From positions 1 to 28,914 of the forward strand of contig JBKQPR010000073.1 in NCBI GenBank assembly GCA_052144935.1: DNA of 28,914 nt, read 5' to 3'. A model generated the notes under the pieces. The model was not told where the DNA came from, did not search any database, and worked only from the letters and a program-made list of their open reading frames with translations. Position numbers and translations under genes: made by a program. The stretch comes from JOPF133 sp052144935. GTDB taxonomy: Bacteria; Acidobacteriota; Terriglobia; Bryobacterales; Bryobacteraceae. Positions 1 to 6,786 of this stretch are shown here, piece by piece (positions within the stretch are counted from its first letter, which is position 1; every line of letters starts with the position of its first letter).

Positions 1-130
1 CTAGGTCTCAGACCGCGTGATTCGGTGCTATTCCGAAACCGCTCGCTAACGCTCGCGGCTCTGCTCAGAGCCACGACCGTCCGGGAGTGGTCTTCGGCAA
101 AGGTACAGAATCAGGCGGTCGGAGACCTAG
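1..130. repeat. Long imperfect palindrome, repeat family copy 1
   Basis: The outer arms at 1-23 and 108-130 are inverted copies matching at 21 of 23 positions, beginning CTAGGTCTC and ending GAGACCTAG. An inner inverted pair (about 33-62 and 65-97) contains ACCGCTCGCTAACGCTCGCG and the degenerate partner ending GGAGTGGT, related to the ACCGCTCCCT arms of four other copies in this window. Almost the whole 130 bp can fold on itself. The copy touches the window edge, so its true left end is unknown. It lies just downstream of the Maf gene and could end its transcript, but no T tract is visible. Confidence 0.7.
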
Positions 131-141
131 AGCGGCCGGCC

Positions 142-711
142 CTACTCGCCATCTTCCGGATCCCAATGACTACCGGTCAGATACCGGTAGACCAGCGCCA
201 CGGGCAGCCCCATTACATTGAAGTAACAGCCGTCGATATGCTCCACAAACTTCGACGCCAAGCCTTGAATCGCGTAGCCGCCGGCTTTGTCCATGGGTTC
301 GCCGCTGGCAGCATATGCGTCGATTTCGGCTTCGCTCATCGCTGCGAACCAGACTTGCGTCGCCTCCCAGTCGCGCACTCGGCGGCAGCCGCGCTTCAGG
401 CAGATGCCCGTGAGCACCTCGTGCCGCCGGCCCGCCAGCCTGGCAATCATGCGGCGGGCATCGGCGGTGTCCGCCGGCTTGCCCAGCATCTGGCCATCGA
501 CCACCACAGTGGTATCGGCGCCCAGCACGGTCTCGTCTGACGACGCCTCCACCGCGAGGGCCTTCCACTCCGCCAGCCGGCGCACGTGGTCTTCCGGCGG
601 CTCCCCATCGATCGGCGTCTCATCCACCTCTGCGCTGCGGACTACGAAGGGAATGCCGGCCTGACGCAGAATCTCTGCCCGGCGCGGCGATTGGGACGCA
701 AGGACTACCAC
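142..711 (-). CDS. maf: Maf family nucleotide pyrophosphatase (YhdE-like)
   Basis: Predicted cytoplasmic nucleoside triphosphate pyrophosphatase of the Maf/HAM1 superfamily, which hydrolyses dTTP, UTP or modified nucleotides to the monophosphate and pyrophosphate. The 189 residues are normal for the family. The N-terminus carries the Maf signature (LASQSPRR, residues 4-11), then SAEVDE near 26-31, GADTTVVVDG near 64-73 with the catalytic Asp, and the block DKAGGYAIQG followed by NVMGLP near the C-terminus. The DKAGGYAIQG form is typical of the YhdE (dTTP/UTP) rather than the YceF branch. The start is GTG at 711, because an in-frame stop lies only four codons upstream. It is read in the same direction as the ECF cassettes but is separated from them by 72 bp, so operon membership is uncertain. 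Confidence 0.93.
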   Translation of the reverse strand: MVVLASQSPRRAEILRQAGIPFVVRSAEVDETPIDGEPPEDHVRRLAEWKALAVEASSDETVLGADTTVVVDGQMLGKPADTADARRMIARLAGRRHEVLTGICLKRGCRRVRDWEATQVWFAAMSEAEIDAYAASGEPMDKAGGYAIQGLASKFVEHIDGCYFNVMGLPVALVYRYLTGSHWDPEDGE

Positions 712-783
712 CGTACCAGTTTAGAATAAGGCCGGGATAAAACATCGGACTCGCCGACTCGACTCGCGAATCGGAGGGTTCTC

Positions 784-1938
784 TTAGAACTTCTTCAGTT
801 CTTCCACCAACGCGTCAATGCCTTTGCGGAGGTAGATCTTCTGGCTCAGGCGCTGCTCTTCGGCGGATGGCGCCAGCACCTTTTGCAGCAGCGGATTGTC
901 CAGGCTCTGGCGGCTGGGCACCCAGACTTTGCCGTCGGCGAACTCCACCTGGTCGATGAAGCCGGTCATATTCCGGATGTTCACCGGCTGGCCGTTGGCG
1001 GAAAACCGCAGCGCGCTATCCTGGCGCACGCTAGCCTTGCTGCCGGCAGGAAGATAGAGGGTGGATTCCGACGAAGGCAACGACCCAGCCATGTATTGGC
1101 GGCCCGCCGCGTCGCTCACCACCCAGCCGAATTCGACGTACTTCACCGGCTTCGACGACTTGTTGCGCACGTCGATCTGCGGCGCGCGGGCTTCGTTGCC
1201 GGAGATCCGCACCGAGCCATCCACCGGCTCCACGGGGGAATCGGGAAACTGCAAAAACGCAAACTGGGCTTCGTGTTCGGAAGGCAGGGCCGCGCCGGCC
1301 ACCGAGGGGCCGTTGCCGCGGCCCACCCGCACGTCCAGCGCCGGCAATTCGCTCTGCCGCGCTAGGCTCTCCAGCATCTCCTTCTTCAACCCTTCCTTGC
1401 CGGATTTCAAAAGCACCTGTTTGAAGTGCTCGCGGTCGCGCTGGGCTTCCATCTCACAGGCCGTCAGGTAGCGCCGCGAGTTGAGCTTGTCCATGCCGTA
1501 GAACGAGAGATCCTGAAATAGCACGCCGTCCAGATCCACCTGCACCAGCGGCCCGGAAGCCACCTGGGTGGGGCGCACCAACTGCATATGGATATCCACG
1601 GGGAAAACCTCCCCTTGGCCGACGTTGAGGCTGACCTTAGTGACCGACCCCTTGCCGCCCAGGAAAGCTTCCTGGGAGATCACCCGCAAGGTGATGCCGC
1701 GGATACGGCTCGGGCTGGCGTTGAGCAGCGTCAGCACCATGTCGAGATCGAGCACCATGGCCGCGCCCTTGGCGGTGGCGCGCGACTGGTCGCTGGACAC
1801 CTTAATCAGCGATACCGGCGAATTGGGCGGCAGGTTGACGTTGATGGAACCATTCGGCAGGGGGGCTTCCTGCGCGAGCAACCCTGCCGCAGTCGCCAGG
1901 AACAGCGCCGGAAACAATGCTGCGATCGGGTTTTTCAT
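784..1938 (-). CDS. Exported hypothetical protein of ECF cassette A
   Basis: A 384-residue protein of unknown function with an N-terminal signal peptide (MKNPIAALFPALFLATAAGL, cleavage probably after LLAQ). The mature part is beta-rich and shows no catalytic motif that I recognise; two segments (about residues 75-150 and 240-320) resemble repeated immunoglobulin-like or FxLYD-like domains. It is the last gene of the sigma/anti-sigma/exported-protein set. The start at 1938 follows the anti-sigma TGA (1940-1942) by one base and has GGAG about 6 bases upstream; a second ATG at 1950 overlaps the anti-sigma gene and is the alternative. Tight spacing suggests translational coupling and a role as effector or sensor of the sigma pathway, which is inference. 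Confidence 0.75.
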   Translation of the reverse strand: MKNPIAALFPALFLATAAGLLAQEAPLPNGSINVNLPPNSPVSLIKVSSDQSRATAKGAAMVLDLDMVLTLLNASPSRIRGITLRVISQEAFLGGKGSVTKVSLNVGQGEVFPVDIHMQLVRPTQVASGPLVQVDLDGVLFQDLSFYGMDKLNSRRYLTACEMEAQRDREHFKQVLLKSGKEGLKKEMLESLARQSELPALDVRVGRGNGPSVAGAALPSEHEAQFAFLQFPDSPVEPVDGSVRISGNEARAPQIDVRNKSSKPVKYVEFGWVVSDAAGRQYMAGSLPSSESTLYLPAGSKASVRQDSALRFSANGQPVNIRNMTGFIDQVEFADGKVWVPSRQSLDNPLLQKVLAPSAEEQRLSQKIYLRKGIDALVEELKKF

Positions 1939-1939
1939 A

Positions 1940-2500
1940 TCACTCCGCATAGACCCTGTTGATGGTCACGCCATCGGCTTCCGAATCCACATAGCGCGCG
2001 CTCATGGAGCCTTGCGCGCCCACCGAATAAGTCACATTCTGCGCGCCGCGATTCATCAGGCGGAAGGCCCCCGATCCTTCGCGCACCTGGATTCCGTTGA
2101 CGGTGTTCTGTACCACGCGGCCTTCGCTGAGGAGGTTCGGCGCGGGCCGCTCCAGCATCAGACCGGTAACCAGTAAAGCCGCCATGCTGGCCATGGCCGC
2201 AGCCGCGCGGACCCCTGTGAACAGGGGATGTTCGCGCAACGGCCTTTCGCCGGGCCGCACGCATTCGCCGGCAGCCAGCCCCAGGCGGATATTGGCGCGC
2301 ATCTCGGCGGCCAGTTGATTCCAGGGGAGATCGGGCGGTTCCGCGAGTCCCGGCAGCATTTCCCGAAAATCGCTGAAAGCAGCCACTTCATCGCGGCAGC
2401 GTTCGCAGCGAGCCAGGTGCCGTTCCATCCTCCACTTGGCCAGGAATCCAAGGTCACCACCCGCTTGCAATGCCAGGGCCGCTTCATTTGGGTGCTTCAT
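1940..2500 (-). CDS. Membrane anti-sigma factor with zinc-finger (zf-HC2)
   Basis: A 186-residue protein with the layout of ZAS-type anti-sigma factors. Residues about 25-45 contain HLARCERC, the H-x3-C-x2-C zinc motif that holds the cognate ECF sigma. A single hydrophobic span lies near residues 98-116 (AAAAMASMAALLVTGLML), followed by an extracytoplasmic C-terminus of about 70 residues. It should keep the sigma factor encoded just upstream (4-bp gap) inactive at the membrane until a periplasmic signal. The ATG at 2500 is preceded by GGAAG within the sigma gene's 3' end. It is immediately followed by the exported protein at 784-1938. Confidence 0.85.
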   Translation of the reverse strand: MKHPNEAALALQAGGDLGFLAKWRMERHLARCERCRDEVAAFSDFREMLPGLAEPPDLPWNQLAAEMRANIRLGLAAGECVRPGERPLREHPLFTGVRAAAAMASMAALLVTGLMLERPAPNLLSEGRVVQNTVNGIQVREGSGAFRLMNRGAQNVTYSVGAQGSMSARYVDSEADGVTINRVYAE

Positions 2501-2504
2501 TTTC

Positions 2505-3053
2505 TTACCGCTTCCTTCTTTCCATATACTTACGCAACTTGGTGCGCGCGTTAGCGATATGCGAACGCACGGTGGCCTGGGAGCAGTTCAGCCGTTGGGC
2601 CACTTCTTCCGCCGGGAGACCCTCCACGTCCCGCAGCATCAGCGCGGCTCGCTCGCGCGCACTCAGAAGCCGCAATCCATCTTCCAGGTAATCCCTGTGC
2701 TCCGACCGCAAGAGGGCCTGCTCCGGACTTTCCGAAGGGCTTTCCGGAGCCTCCTCGATTTCACAAAACGTGGCGCGTCCGCTGCGCCGCAGGAAGTCTA
2801 TGGCCGTATTTGTAGCGATTCTCGACAGCCAATGAGCGGCCTTTTGTCCATCTTTGAGTTGGTCCTGGTGCTGGAGGGCCTTGATGAAGGCCTCCTGGGT
2901 CAGGTCCTGGGCGTCCGCCACATTTCTGACGATCCCGTATATCTGGTTGAAAATTCGCCGTAAGTTATCGGAAACAAAGCGGTTTTGCCGCTCCAGGAGA
3001 TCCAGTCCCGGTTCGATCACATCGCTCATCTGGCACGCAATGACCGTCTCCAC
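2505..3053 (-). CDS. ECF RNA polymerase sigma factor, cassette A
   Basis: A 182-residue sigma-70 family ECF factor. Region 2 is visible as DAQDLTQEAFIKALQ (residues about 47-61) and HWLSRIATNTAIDFLRR (residues about 73-90). Region 4 is near the C-terminus, from LSARERAALMLRD through the helix-turn-helix ATVRSHIANARTKLRKYM. It directs core RNA polymerase to a stress regulon, probably including its own operon. The start at 3053 is GTG; an internal ATG at 3029 (MSDVIEP) is possible, but neither has a strong Shine-Dalgarno. It is a close design match to the second sigma at 4538-5146, whose region 4 helix reads VTVRSQISNARMKLRRFF. Confidence 0.93.
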   Translation of the reverse strand: METVIACQMSDVIEPGLDLLERQNRFVSDNLRRIFNQIYGIVRNVADAQDLTQEAFIKALQHQDQLKDGQKAAHWLSRIATNTAIDFLRRSGRATFCEIEEAPESPSESPEQALLRSEHRDYLEDGLRLLSARERAALMLRDVEGLPAEEVAQRLNCSQATVRSHIANARTKLRKYMERRKR

Positions 3054-3155
3054 AGCTTCCTACCCAAAATGACGGAAGAATCTGGAAAACGTGGACTCTA
3101 AAAGCGGCAGGGCCGCTAGGGCCATTCTAACGCGGGCGGGGTGCCAGGAGGTGGC

Positions 3156-3196
3156 GTGGGGCAGGCAAACGGGCAATCCGGGTAATCCTGCCCCAC
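3156..3196 (-). terminator. Inverted repeat downstream of cassette B
   Basis: Perfect 10-bp arms, GTGGGGCAGG at 3156-3165 and CCTGCCCCAC at 3187-3196, with a 21-nt loop. It lies just after the stop of the exported protein ending at 3205, so it could end the cassette B transcript. There is no T run after the stem, so a classical intrinsic terminator is not shown. Confidence 0.4.
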
Positions 3197-3204
3197 AGAC
3201 GGGG

Positions 3205-3963
3205 TCAGTGCAACTTCACGGTCAGAACCAGGAAGACGTCGACCGGATCGGTGATGCTCGTGCGCACTTTACCGAGCACGAGCTTCTGCCCCTCGTGGAT
3301 AGTCACATCCGTCGTGATGCCGATGGATTCCGGCCAGTCTGGAACGCGCAGCGAGAACTTAAAGGGATTGACGATTACAGTCTTACCGTCGGCGGACAGC
3401 ACCGTATCGCCGTAGGCGATCTGATAGAAGAATGGGGCGGGCGCCCCGCTCGGCCCCGCCTGAGCCCCCGCGACGAGGTTCTCAATCGAGAGGTGGTGAC
3501 GCACCTCGGTCGCGACGGTGTCCAGCAGGGTGTATTCGACGTAAGCGAAAGTGCTTTTCATCTCCGCGATGGCGTCCTGCAGAGCTGCCGGGATGGGCTG
3601 TCCGTGCGGCGCGGATTCCCCATTACGTGTCGAGGCGCGCACGAGGTAGGCCACAAATTCGATCTTAGGCGGCGGAGGGGGCGCCACGTCGTAGCGCACC
3701 AGCAGTCTTTCGGCTTTTTCCAGAACGTCCTGTGGAACGTTATCGACGCCGTTGGGCTGGATGATGGCGGTCTTGAAAGGACCGTTAAACTGGATGATCA
3801 CCCTGTGATCCAACTGCCCCACAAAGTTCACGATCTCCGTGGCGCGTTCGACGTCCACGTTCTTGAACTCGTAAATGATCCTAGATGGCCCGGCACGTTC
3901 GGGAGGCTTGGTTTGGGCCCCAGCCAGGCCCGCGATCAACAGGACTAGAGCGCATTTATTCAT
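3205..3963 (-). CDS. Exported protein of ECF cassette B, secretin N-domain-like
   Basis: A 252-residue protein with a short signal peptide (MNKCALVLLIAGLAGAQ). Residues about 30-95 (IIYEFKNVDVERATEIVNFV ... VLEKAERLLVRYDV) resemble the short N0/STN-type domains of secretins and TonB systems, followed by a PPPPP linker and a beta-rich part with VAYLVRAS and a C-terminal TSITDPVDVFLVLTVKL. No catalytic residues are evident. Its ATG overlaps the TGA of the anti-sigma gene by 3 bases (ATGA arrangement), so the two are translationally coupled. By position it is the counterpart of the exported protein at 784-1938. The domain assignment is by eye only. Confidence 0.75.
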   Translation of the reverse strand: MNKCALVLLIAGLAGAQTKPPERAGPSRIIYEFKNVDVERATEIVNFVGQLDHRVIIQFNGPFKTAIIQPNGVDNVPQDVLEKAERLLVRYDVAPPPPPKIEFVAYLVRASTRNGESAPHGQPIPAALQDAIAEMKSTFAYVEYTLLDTVATEVRHHLSIENLVAGAQAGPSGAPAPFFYQIAYGDTVLSADGKTVIVNPFKFSLRVPDWPESIGITTDVTIHEGQKLVLGKVRTSITDPVDVFLVLTVKLH

Positions 3964-4541
3964 TGGCGTTTTCCTTTCGATTCCTGCAGCAAAATAATCG
4001 TGACATTGGGATTGTTGGTGGCGATCCGCATGACCACGGGCGAATCGGTAGCCGGCGGGGTCGCGGGATGCCGGGACTCGTCCAGGGAGCGGAGATATTC
4101 GGCAAACTGGCGGTCGAGGTCGGACTGCGGCTTCCGGCGGCGGGGCACCGCGGCGTGAACGGCGGGGACCGGCGCAACTGGCGCCACATTGGCGACAGGC
4201 GCGGCGGGCGGCGGCGCGGAGACGATGTGGACCGTCCGCGGCAGCTCGCGATGGAGGGGCAGCCGCGACGCCAGCAGAACGGCCGCCGCCACGGCCAGGG
4301 CGGCCAGCAGTCTGCGCCGACGCCTTCTCCGGAGGGCCTCCCGCCTTGCCACGGCTCGTATGGCGGCGTAATCGACTGCCGCGGCTTCCGGCGGCGCCAT
4401 TTGCAAAACGCGGGTGTCCTCCGCCAATTCGCGAGCGAAGGCGGCGCAGGCGGGGCAGTTCCGCAGGTGCGCGGCGGCTTCGGCGTCCGCGGCACCTTCA
4501 AGCTCTTGCAGTATTCGCTCTTCCCAGGCAGCGCAGTTCAT
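3960..4541 (-). CDS. Membrane anti-sigma factor, cassette B
   Basis: A 193-residue zinc-finger anti-sigma factor. HLRNCPAC near residues 25-32 is the H-x3-C-x2-C motif. A run of eight Arg residues precedes one transmembrane span (LLAALAVAAAVLLA, residues about 77-92). The rest is an extracytoplasmic Ala/Pro-rich linker followed by a short conserved tail with NNPNVTIILLQES. The start overlaps the stop of its sigma gene by 4 bp (4538-4541) and its own stop overlaps the next start, so all three cassette B genes are coupled. It should sequester the sigma at 4538-5146. Confidence 0.83.
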   Translation of the reverse strand: MNCAAWEERILQELEGAADAEAAAHLRNCPACAAFARELAEDTRVLQMAPPEAAAVDYAAIRAVARREALRRRRRRRLLAALAVAAAVLLASRLPLHRELPRTVHIVSAPPPAAPVANVAPVAPVPAVHAAVPRRRKPQSDLDRQFAEYLRSLDESRHPATPPATDSPVVMRIATNNPNVTIILLQESKGKRQ

Positions 4542-5146
4542 GGGATATTCTCCTCATGCCGGCGAAAGAACCGGCGCAACTTCATGCGCGCATTCGAAAT
4601 CTGGCTGCGCACGGTGACCTCGGACGAACCCAGCGTGCGCGCCACATCGGCGGTGGTCAGCCCCTCCATCTCGCGCAGCAGGAGGGCGGCGCGCTCCTTT
4701 TCCGGGAGGGTCGCCAGAGCGGCGCGCAAACATTCCTCGCTCTCACGCACCGAGAAACGCCGTTCGGGATCGGGGAGCGCGTCCGGCACGTTGGCGGCGG
4801 CGGGCGGCATAGGGATCAGCCGGGAGCGCCGGCTGCGGCGCCCGATGTCGCGGCACACGTTCACGGCCACCGCGCAGAGCCACGGGCCGGCGCCGCGTTG
4901 GGCGTCGATTTCGCGGATGCGCAGGTGCAAGCGGACGAAGGTTTCCTGCGCGGCGTCCTGGGCGTCCTCCACGCTGCCGGTCATGCGCAGCGCCAGCGCG
5001 AAAACTCTGCGTTCATGGCGCATAATGAGCCGCTCCAGAGCGTCCCGGCTGCCGTTTTGGGCCAACTGCAGAAGATCCGCTTCGGGGATTTCGTGTGCCG
5101 CGGGCCGGTCCATAATAGCGAACGCTTGTGCCACGGTCAGTTCCAA
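4538..5146 (-). CDS. ECF RNA polymerase sigma factor, cassette B
   Basis: A 202-residue ECF sigma factor. Region 2 is seen as ALALRMTGSVEDAQDAAQET (residues about 50-69) followed by PWLCAVAVNVCRDIGRR; region 4 as LPEKERAALLLREMEGL and VTVRSQISNARMKLRRFF. The N-terminus before region 2 (AHEIPEADLLQLAQNGSRDA) is standard. The chosen start is TTG at 5146, because AAGGGA sits 5 bases upstream; the internal ATG at 5113 has no ribosome site. It heads the second sigma/anti-sigma/exported-protein operon, immediately downstream (in transcription) of the hairpin at 5174-5256, where its promoter should lie. Confidence 0.93.
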   Translation of the reverse strand: MELTVAQAFAIMDRPAAHEIPEADLLQLAQNGSRDALERLIMRHERRVFALALRMTGSVEDAQDAAQETFVRLHLRIREIDAQRGAGPWLCAVAVNVCRDIGRRSRRSRLIPMPPAAANVPDALPDPERRFSVRESEECLRAALATLPEKERAALLLREMEGLTTADVARTLGSSEVTVRSQISNARMKLRRFFRRHEENIP

Positions 5147-5173
5147 CCGTTCCCTTCAAAACGCAAAAAGATT

Positions 5174-5256
5174 AATTGGCCACAGATAAACACAGATGAA
5201 CACAGATGAAAACAAAAGATCTATCTGTGTTCATCTGTGTTTATCTGTGGCCAATT
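5174..5256. repeat. Perfect 34-bp inverted repeat built from CACAGAT units
   Basis: Arms at 5174-5207 and 5223-5256 are perfect reverse complements over 34 bp with a 15-nt loop. Each arm begins AATTGGCCACAGATAAACAC and contains three CACAGAT units spaced 10 bp apart. The A/T-rich composition contrasts with the surrounding GC-rich DNA. It lies between the divergence point of cassette B and the end of the selenoprotein candidate. Similar CACAGATAAACACAGATGAA runs are, from general knowledge, frequent in intergenic DNA of several environmental bacterial phyla; the function is not established. Confidence 0.85.
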
Positions 5257-5358
5257 CATTCTTTCTCACCACGCCCTCTGGTTCCGTTTCCGATGGGCGC
5301 CTGTCATAAGCTGATACGCCGGCCGGACCGGAAACGTTGAGAGCGGTTGGCGCGCGCT

Positions 5359-6504
5359 CTACTGCTGCGCTTCCAGGGTCTCCCGCGAGACCGAGCGCAG
5401 CGCCGCGCCGAACGGCTCGGTATTGTAGGTGGCTTTCGCCGCGATCAGGCGGAGGCGCTGGATGCGGCCCTCGCCGGGCACGAAGTCCATGAAGCCCACA
5501 AGCTGTGCGTTCACGAAATCGTCGTGCGGTTTGCCCGGATAGAAGGAGTGCAGCAATTTGAGCGAGCCTTCGATGCGGGCGCGGGCGACGCCGTTCTCGA
5601 GAGCCGTCACGGTCATGCGGAGGTCCCCTTCGTCGATGCGGCTGCGGGTTTTCTGGCTGACCTCCTCGGTCTGCGGGTAAAACCAGGTGAGCAGCTTGTC
5701 GGAGACCGCCCGCGGAATCTGCCACGAGCTGTGCCGGGCAACCACCGGCTCGGGAGGCAGCAGCGCGCTCCACTCGCCGCGGGACAACACAATCCAGTTT
5801 TCCGAGGGAAACTCGCGCCAGGAACCGTGACCCTCGCCGCGTGCCGCAATGTGGAAGATCATCGAATCGGCGGGAGCCGGCGGCGCGCTGGACCAAACTT
5901 GCGGCGGAAAGGCCGGCGGGCCCACAGGGGTCAGAAGTTCCTGCCGTACGTCTTCCAGAAAGGCGGCCAGTTTGCCCTCTTGGGTGGCGGTGCCAATGTC
6001 CATCCCGCGCATGCTCGACAGATCCGGACGAAGGATGTAGATGTGTACGTCGCCGATCCCCAGCTTCCGGGCGGCAAAGTCGAGGTAAATTCGTTGCCTC
6101 TCCTGCTTTTCGGGAGCGGGCGCCGAACCCTCGCCGACGGTCTCATAGTTGGAACTGACCACCGGCACGAAATAACGGTTCAGGGTTACGATTACATCAC
6201 TTGACGAGAGCGGACCCGCCCTCAAGGCAAATGCCCCTCCTCAACAGCGGCCGGTTTCGATCTTCCCATCGTAGGTGAAGAGGAACACCGGGCGGCGGGT
6301 TTCCCTGGCGCGGGCTTCGGCGGCCAGGATGCTGGGCGCCCAGCCGATCTGGTCGAAGCGGCGCTCTTCGCGCGTGGGCTGCAGCTCGTGGACTTTCTTT
6401 TCCACGGAGGAGACGAGTGAATCGTCCTTCAACCAGACGTCGGCGGCGATCGCCGACCCAAGGAGAAGGACGCTGGACAGGGCCATTCCGGCAAAGTTCC
6501 GCAT
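5359..6504 (-). CDS. Secreted thioredoxin-like protein, candidate selenoprotein (Sec88)
   Basis: One reading frame of 382 codons including its stop, interrupted only by TGA at 6241-6243. Upstream are a signal peptide (MALSSVLLLGSAIAADVW) and RRPVFLFTYDG, a thioredoxin-fold first strand, then TGRC. After TGA the same frame continues with GGAFALRAGPLSSSDV and TLNRYFVPVVSSN, the usual next elements of thioredoxin-like proteins. The TGA would be residue 88, giving a Cys87-Sec88 pair. A hairpin with a GGUC tetraloop starts about 17 nt after the TGA. The downstream part alone has only a TTG start and no signal peptide; the upstream part alone lacks the rest of the fold. A nonsense mutation or sequencing error is the alternative. 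The C-terminal half (from about residue 205) is an uncharacterised region. Start ATG 6504; a second ATG at 6486 is possible. Confidence 0.68.
6200..6226 (-). promoter_or_regulatory. SECIS-like hairpin downstream of in-frame UGA
   Basis: On the minus-strand RNA, GAGGGCG (6223-6217) pairs with CGCUCUC (6212-6206) in seven base pairs including one G-U, closed by the tetraloop GGUC (6216-6213). Three further pairs (CUU at 6226-6224 with AAG at 6202-6200) extend the stem across a 3-nt bulge. The loop begins 24 nt after the UGA at 6243-6241. This fits the known bacterial SECIS layout of a stem-loop shortly after UGA with G in the first loop positions, and the apex GCGGGUCCGC is close to the GCAGGUCUGC apex of E. 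coli fdhF as I recall it. Whether SelB binds it is inference. Confidence 0.6.
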
Positions 6505-6545
6505 GAGGATATTGTACGGCTTGGCGGGAGGCACACGCGGTACGC

Positions 6546-6659
6546 GAAAGCACCGCTCCCTACGGTCGCGGCTCTGAGGCGCGTCGCGAGGCGTCGAAGC
6601 ACGTCTCGCGAGGCGTTGCAAAGCCTTTCCGAGCCGCGACCATAGGGAGCGGTTCTTTC
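6546..6659. repeat. Palindromic repeat family copy 2
   Basis: Arms ACCGCTCCCTACGGTCGCGG (from 6552) and the inverted partner ending CATAGGGAGCGGT (6631-6653) are near-perfect reverse complements, extended outward by GAAAG/CTTTC. The central part holds TGAGGCGCGTCGCGAGGCGT, an inverted version of the CGACGCGC loop of copies 4 and 5, plus extra sequence with a second TCTCGCGAGGCGT. It fills most of the 282-bp gap between the divergent start codons at 6504 and 6787, so it sits where both promoters should be. Confidence 0.85.
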
Positions 6660-6786
6660 TTGAAAGGATTGGCGGCGTGGCGGCATTTCACAGTGAGTCG
6701 CCGCGGCAACGGAATGCGCCGGTAACTATTGGTCCATTGCCGGAGTCTAATTTGCGAGCGTCTGACTCAGGAGTTACGGAGGCACA

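Noticed and set aside
5347..6204. 285-residue plus-strand frame
   Set aside because: It is antisense to the thioredoxin-like gene, whose two parts share one frame, a signal peptide and fold motifs; the plus-strand frame has none.
6241..6621. Two separate genes instead of one with TGA (a short secreted protein plus a second gene starting near 6225)
   Set aside because: The second would need a TTG start with no ribosome site and would begin in the middle of a thioredoxin fold, and the first would be only a signal peptide and one strand. A true nonsense mutation cannot be excluded and is reflected in the confidence.
6521..6675. TTGGCGG direct repeats flanking palindromic copy 2 as a target duplication
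   Set aside because: Seven bases of common GC-rich sequence not adjacent to the arm ends are likely by chance; copies 3 and 5 show no flanking duplication either.
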